This document shows, piece by piece, positions 62,744-64,000 of a stretch of 64,000 bases of DNA (within the stretch, counting starts at the first letter, position 1; each line of letters opens with the position of its first letter). The stretch is from Enterococcus wangshanyuanii. GTDB lineage: Bacteria > Bacillota > Bacilli > Lactobacillales > Enterococcaceae. The notes below the pieces were generated by a model. The model worked only from the letters and a program-made list of their open reading frames with translations, was not told where the DNA came from and searched no databases. The translations under genes were made by a program, and so were the position numbers. The stretch lies in NCBI RefSeq assembly GCF_002197645.1, contig NZ_CP021874.1, forward strand, positions 2,418,001-2,482,000. Reading direction: 5' to 3'.

Positions 62744-64000
62744 ACCATTAGAAGACAATCACTACCGCTCTTCCCTTTTTCCTGGGCATCGTGTGCTGAA
62801 AGACGACACTGGTTATCAGTTAACGACAGAAAATCAAACTCAATATCATTTCAATATTCATGGACAATTACTAACTAAACGATCAGAAAATGGACAAACC
62901 ATTCAGCTTTCCTATAACTCAGATCAGCGTTTAAAGAAAGCCGAAAGTCCCAGCGGATCGATTCGTTTTCGTTATGATGACATGGGTCTTTTAACAAGTA
63001 TCAAAGATCACGCCAAACGTAAAGTGACGTTCTCCTATAAGGAAGAATGTTTGACTGAAGTAACATTGCCAAATAAAGCCATTGTTCGTTACAGCTATGA
63101 AAATGGCAAACTAACAACCACAACAAATCCAAGAAAGATCGATTTGGTTAAAAATGAATACGATTATCTCTCAAGAATCACGAAACAAACCTTCCCTGAT
63201 GGCGGTGTAATGACATATGAGTATGACGATGATGCGAAAACCATCGATGTCACAGAGCAAAATGGGCTTCAAGTCACTTATTATCGGGACAAACACTATC
63301 GCAATACCAAAGTGGTTTATCCAAATGGAGAAGAAATCACCACCTACAATGAACAAAATAAACCCACTTCTGTCACTGATAGAAAAGGGAATAAAACACA
63401 ATATAACTATGACGAATGCGGCAATCTCATCAATGTGACCAACCCGTTAGGAGAAGTCACCACGATGAAATACGATGCACAGAATCATCCGATTTACATG
63501 AAACAGCCAAATGGCGGAGAATACAAGTTTTCCTATGAAAACGGCAACTTAATCAAAGTCGAAACGCCATTAAATAATTCAACTGAAATGAAGTATGATG
63601 ATCAAAACCGTCCAGTCAGTGTAACTCAACCTGACGGCAGTCAAATGATTTTTGGTTATGATGAACGAGGCAATCTCACAACGATTCAATACCCAAATCA
63701 AGGAATTGCACACTATGTCTATGATGCTCAAAACCAAGTGATTAAAACTACGAATCCTGCCGGAGCAGTCACAACCTTTGACTATGATTCAGAAGGAAAT
63801 TTAACGAAAGTCACAAATGCCGAAGGGCATACGCGGGAATATACGTACAACGAAATCAATAAAGTGACCGCTGTAAAAGATTTTGACGGCACCATCGTCA
63901 CACAAGAATACAACCAGCTGGGCAAAGTTGCTTCTATCACAAACCAAGCGGGACATATCACAATGCTCGAATATGACTTGATGTGGAATATCTCTAAAGT
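62712..64000 (+). pseudogene. Rhs/YD-repeat region of the same toxin gene, runs off window
   Basis: This frame is open from 62712 to the right edge and encodes many YD repeats (for example FRYDDMGLLTSI, YNYDECGNLINVTNPLG, YDERGNLTTI). These build the shell that encloses a C-terminal toxin. The variable toxin tip and the immunity gene lie beyond the window. There is no ribosome site at its start, so in this sequence it is probably untranslated unless the frameshift is corrected. Confidence 0.82.

Noticed and set aside
1..64000. CRISPR arrays, rRNA and tRNA genes
   Set aside because: I saw no evenly spaced direct repeats with spacers and no rRNA or tRNA sequence in the window.

Overview
The window is low-GC Firmicutes DNA and almost certainly from an Enterococcus. 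The chromosomal backbone carries rsmG-parA-parB, which normally lies near the replication origin in this group. It also carries a galactitol-type PTS operon and a type VIIb (ESX-like) secretion locus with the enterococcal/staphylococcal gene set (EsxA, EsaA, EssA, EsaB, EssB, EssC). Ribosome binding sites are strong AGGAGG types, and TTG and GTG starts are frequent.

Positions 1 to about 28.6 kb are one side of an integrative conjugative element (ICE) of the Tn916/ICEBs1 kind, with transfer genes transcribed leftwards. In transcription order they are: a 52-aa DUF6906-like protein; an exported coiled-coil protein; an LPXTG thioester/VaFE adhesin; two small proteins in the orf22/orf23 position; a leader peptide and two small proteins; the coupling ATPase TcpA; a group of small unknown and membrane proteins; an oriT-like region; the MobT relaxase; three unknown proteins; then TcpC, a TcpD-like protein, TcpE, VirB4 and a VirB6-like protein that runs off the left edge. 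A rightward ImmR/ImmA-like pair (20.2-21.2 kb) is the likely ICE switch. Between it and the transfer operon lies about 0.9 kb without convincing genes, a possible structured RNA. The ICE also carries a type VII toxin module (23.4-26.8 kb): DUF4176, DUF443 immunity, an LXG toxin, the two Lap targeting factors and an EsxA copy. A large serine recombinase with its small partner gene (27.0-28.6 kb) may mark that end of the element.

From 28.8 to 40 kb there are further accessory genes: a BglII-like type II restriction-modification pair, an Mga-type regulator, a dispersed repeat, a tyrosine integrase, and an uncharacterised five-gene cluster (34.5-40.0 kb). That cluster combines an OmpR-type winged-helix regulator without an evident receiver site, a very acidic coiled-coil protein, two unknown proteins and a WxL-interacting-type membrane protein with a very basic cytoplasmic tail. 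It is the best candidate in the window for an undescribed system.

From 40.8 to 48.8 kb the backbone has parB, parA, rsmG, a class II aldolase, PTS IIC/IIB/IIA genes, a divergent DeoR regulator and a PfkB sugar kinase. A GNAT acetyltransferase follows, then a LytTR regulator that has lost its phosphoacceptor Asp. The type VII secretion locus runs from 50.7 to 60.9 kb. Base composition drops sharply inside the last sixth of essC and stays low through the downstream effector cassette. That cassette encodes DUF5082-like and DUF5344-like proteins, a WXG100-like protein and an Rhs/YD-repeat toxin. The toxin gene is broken by a one-base shift in an A6 tract and runs off the right edge. The chromosomal apparatus probably exports the ICE-borne LXG toxin, so the mobile element would supply cargo for a resident machine.
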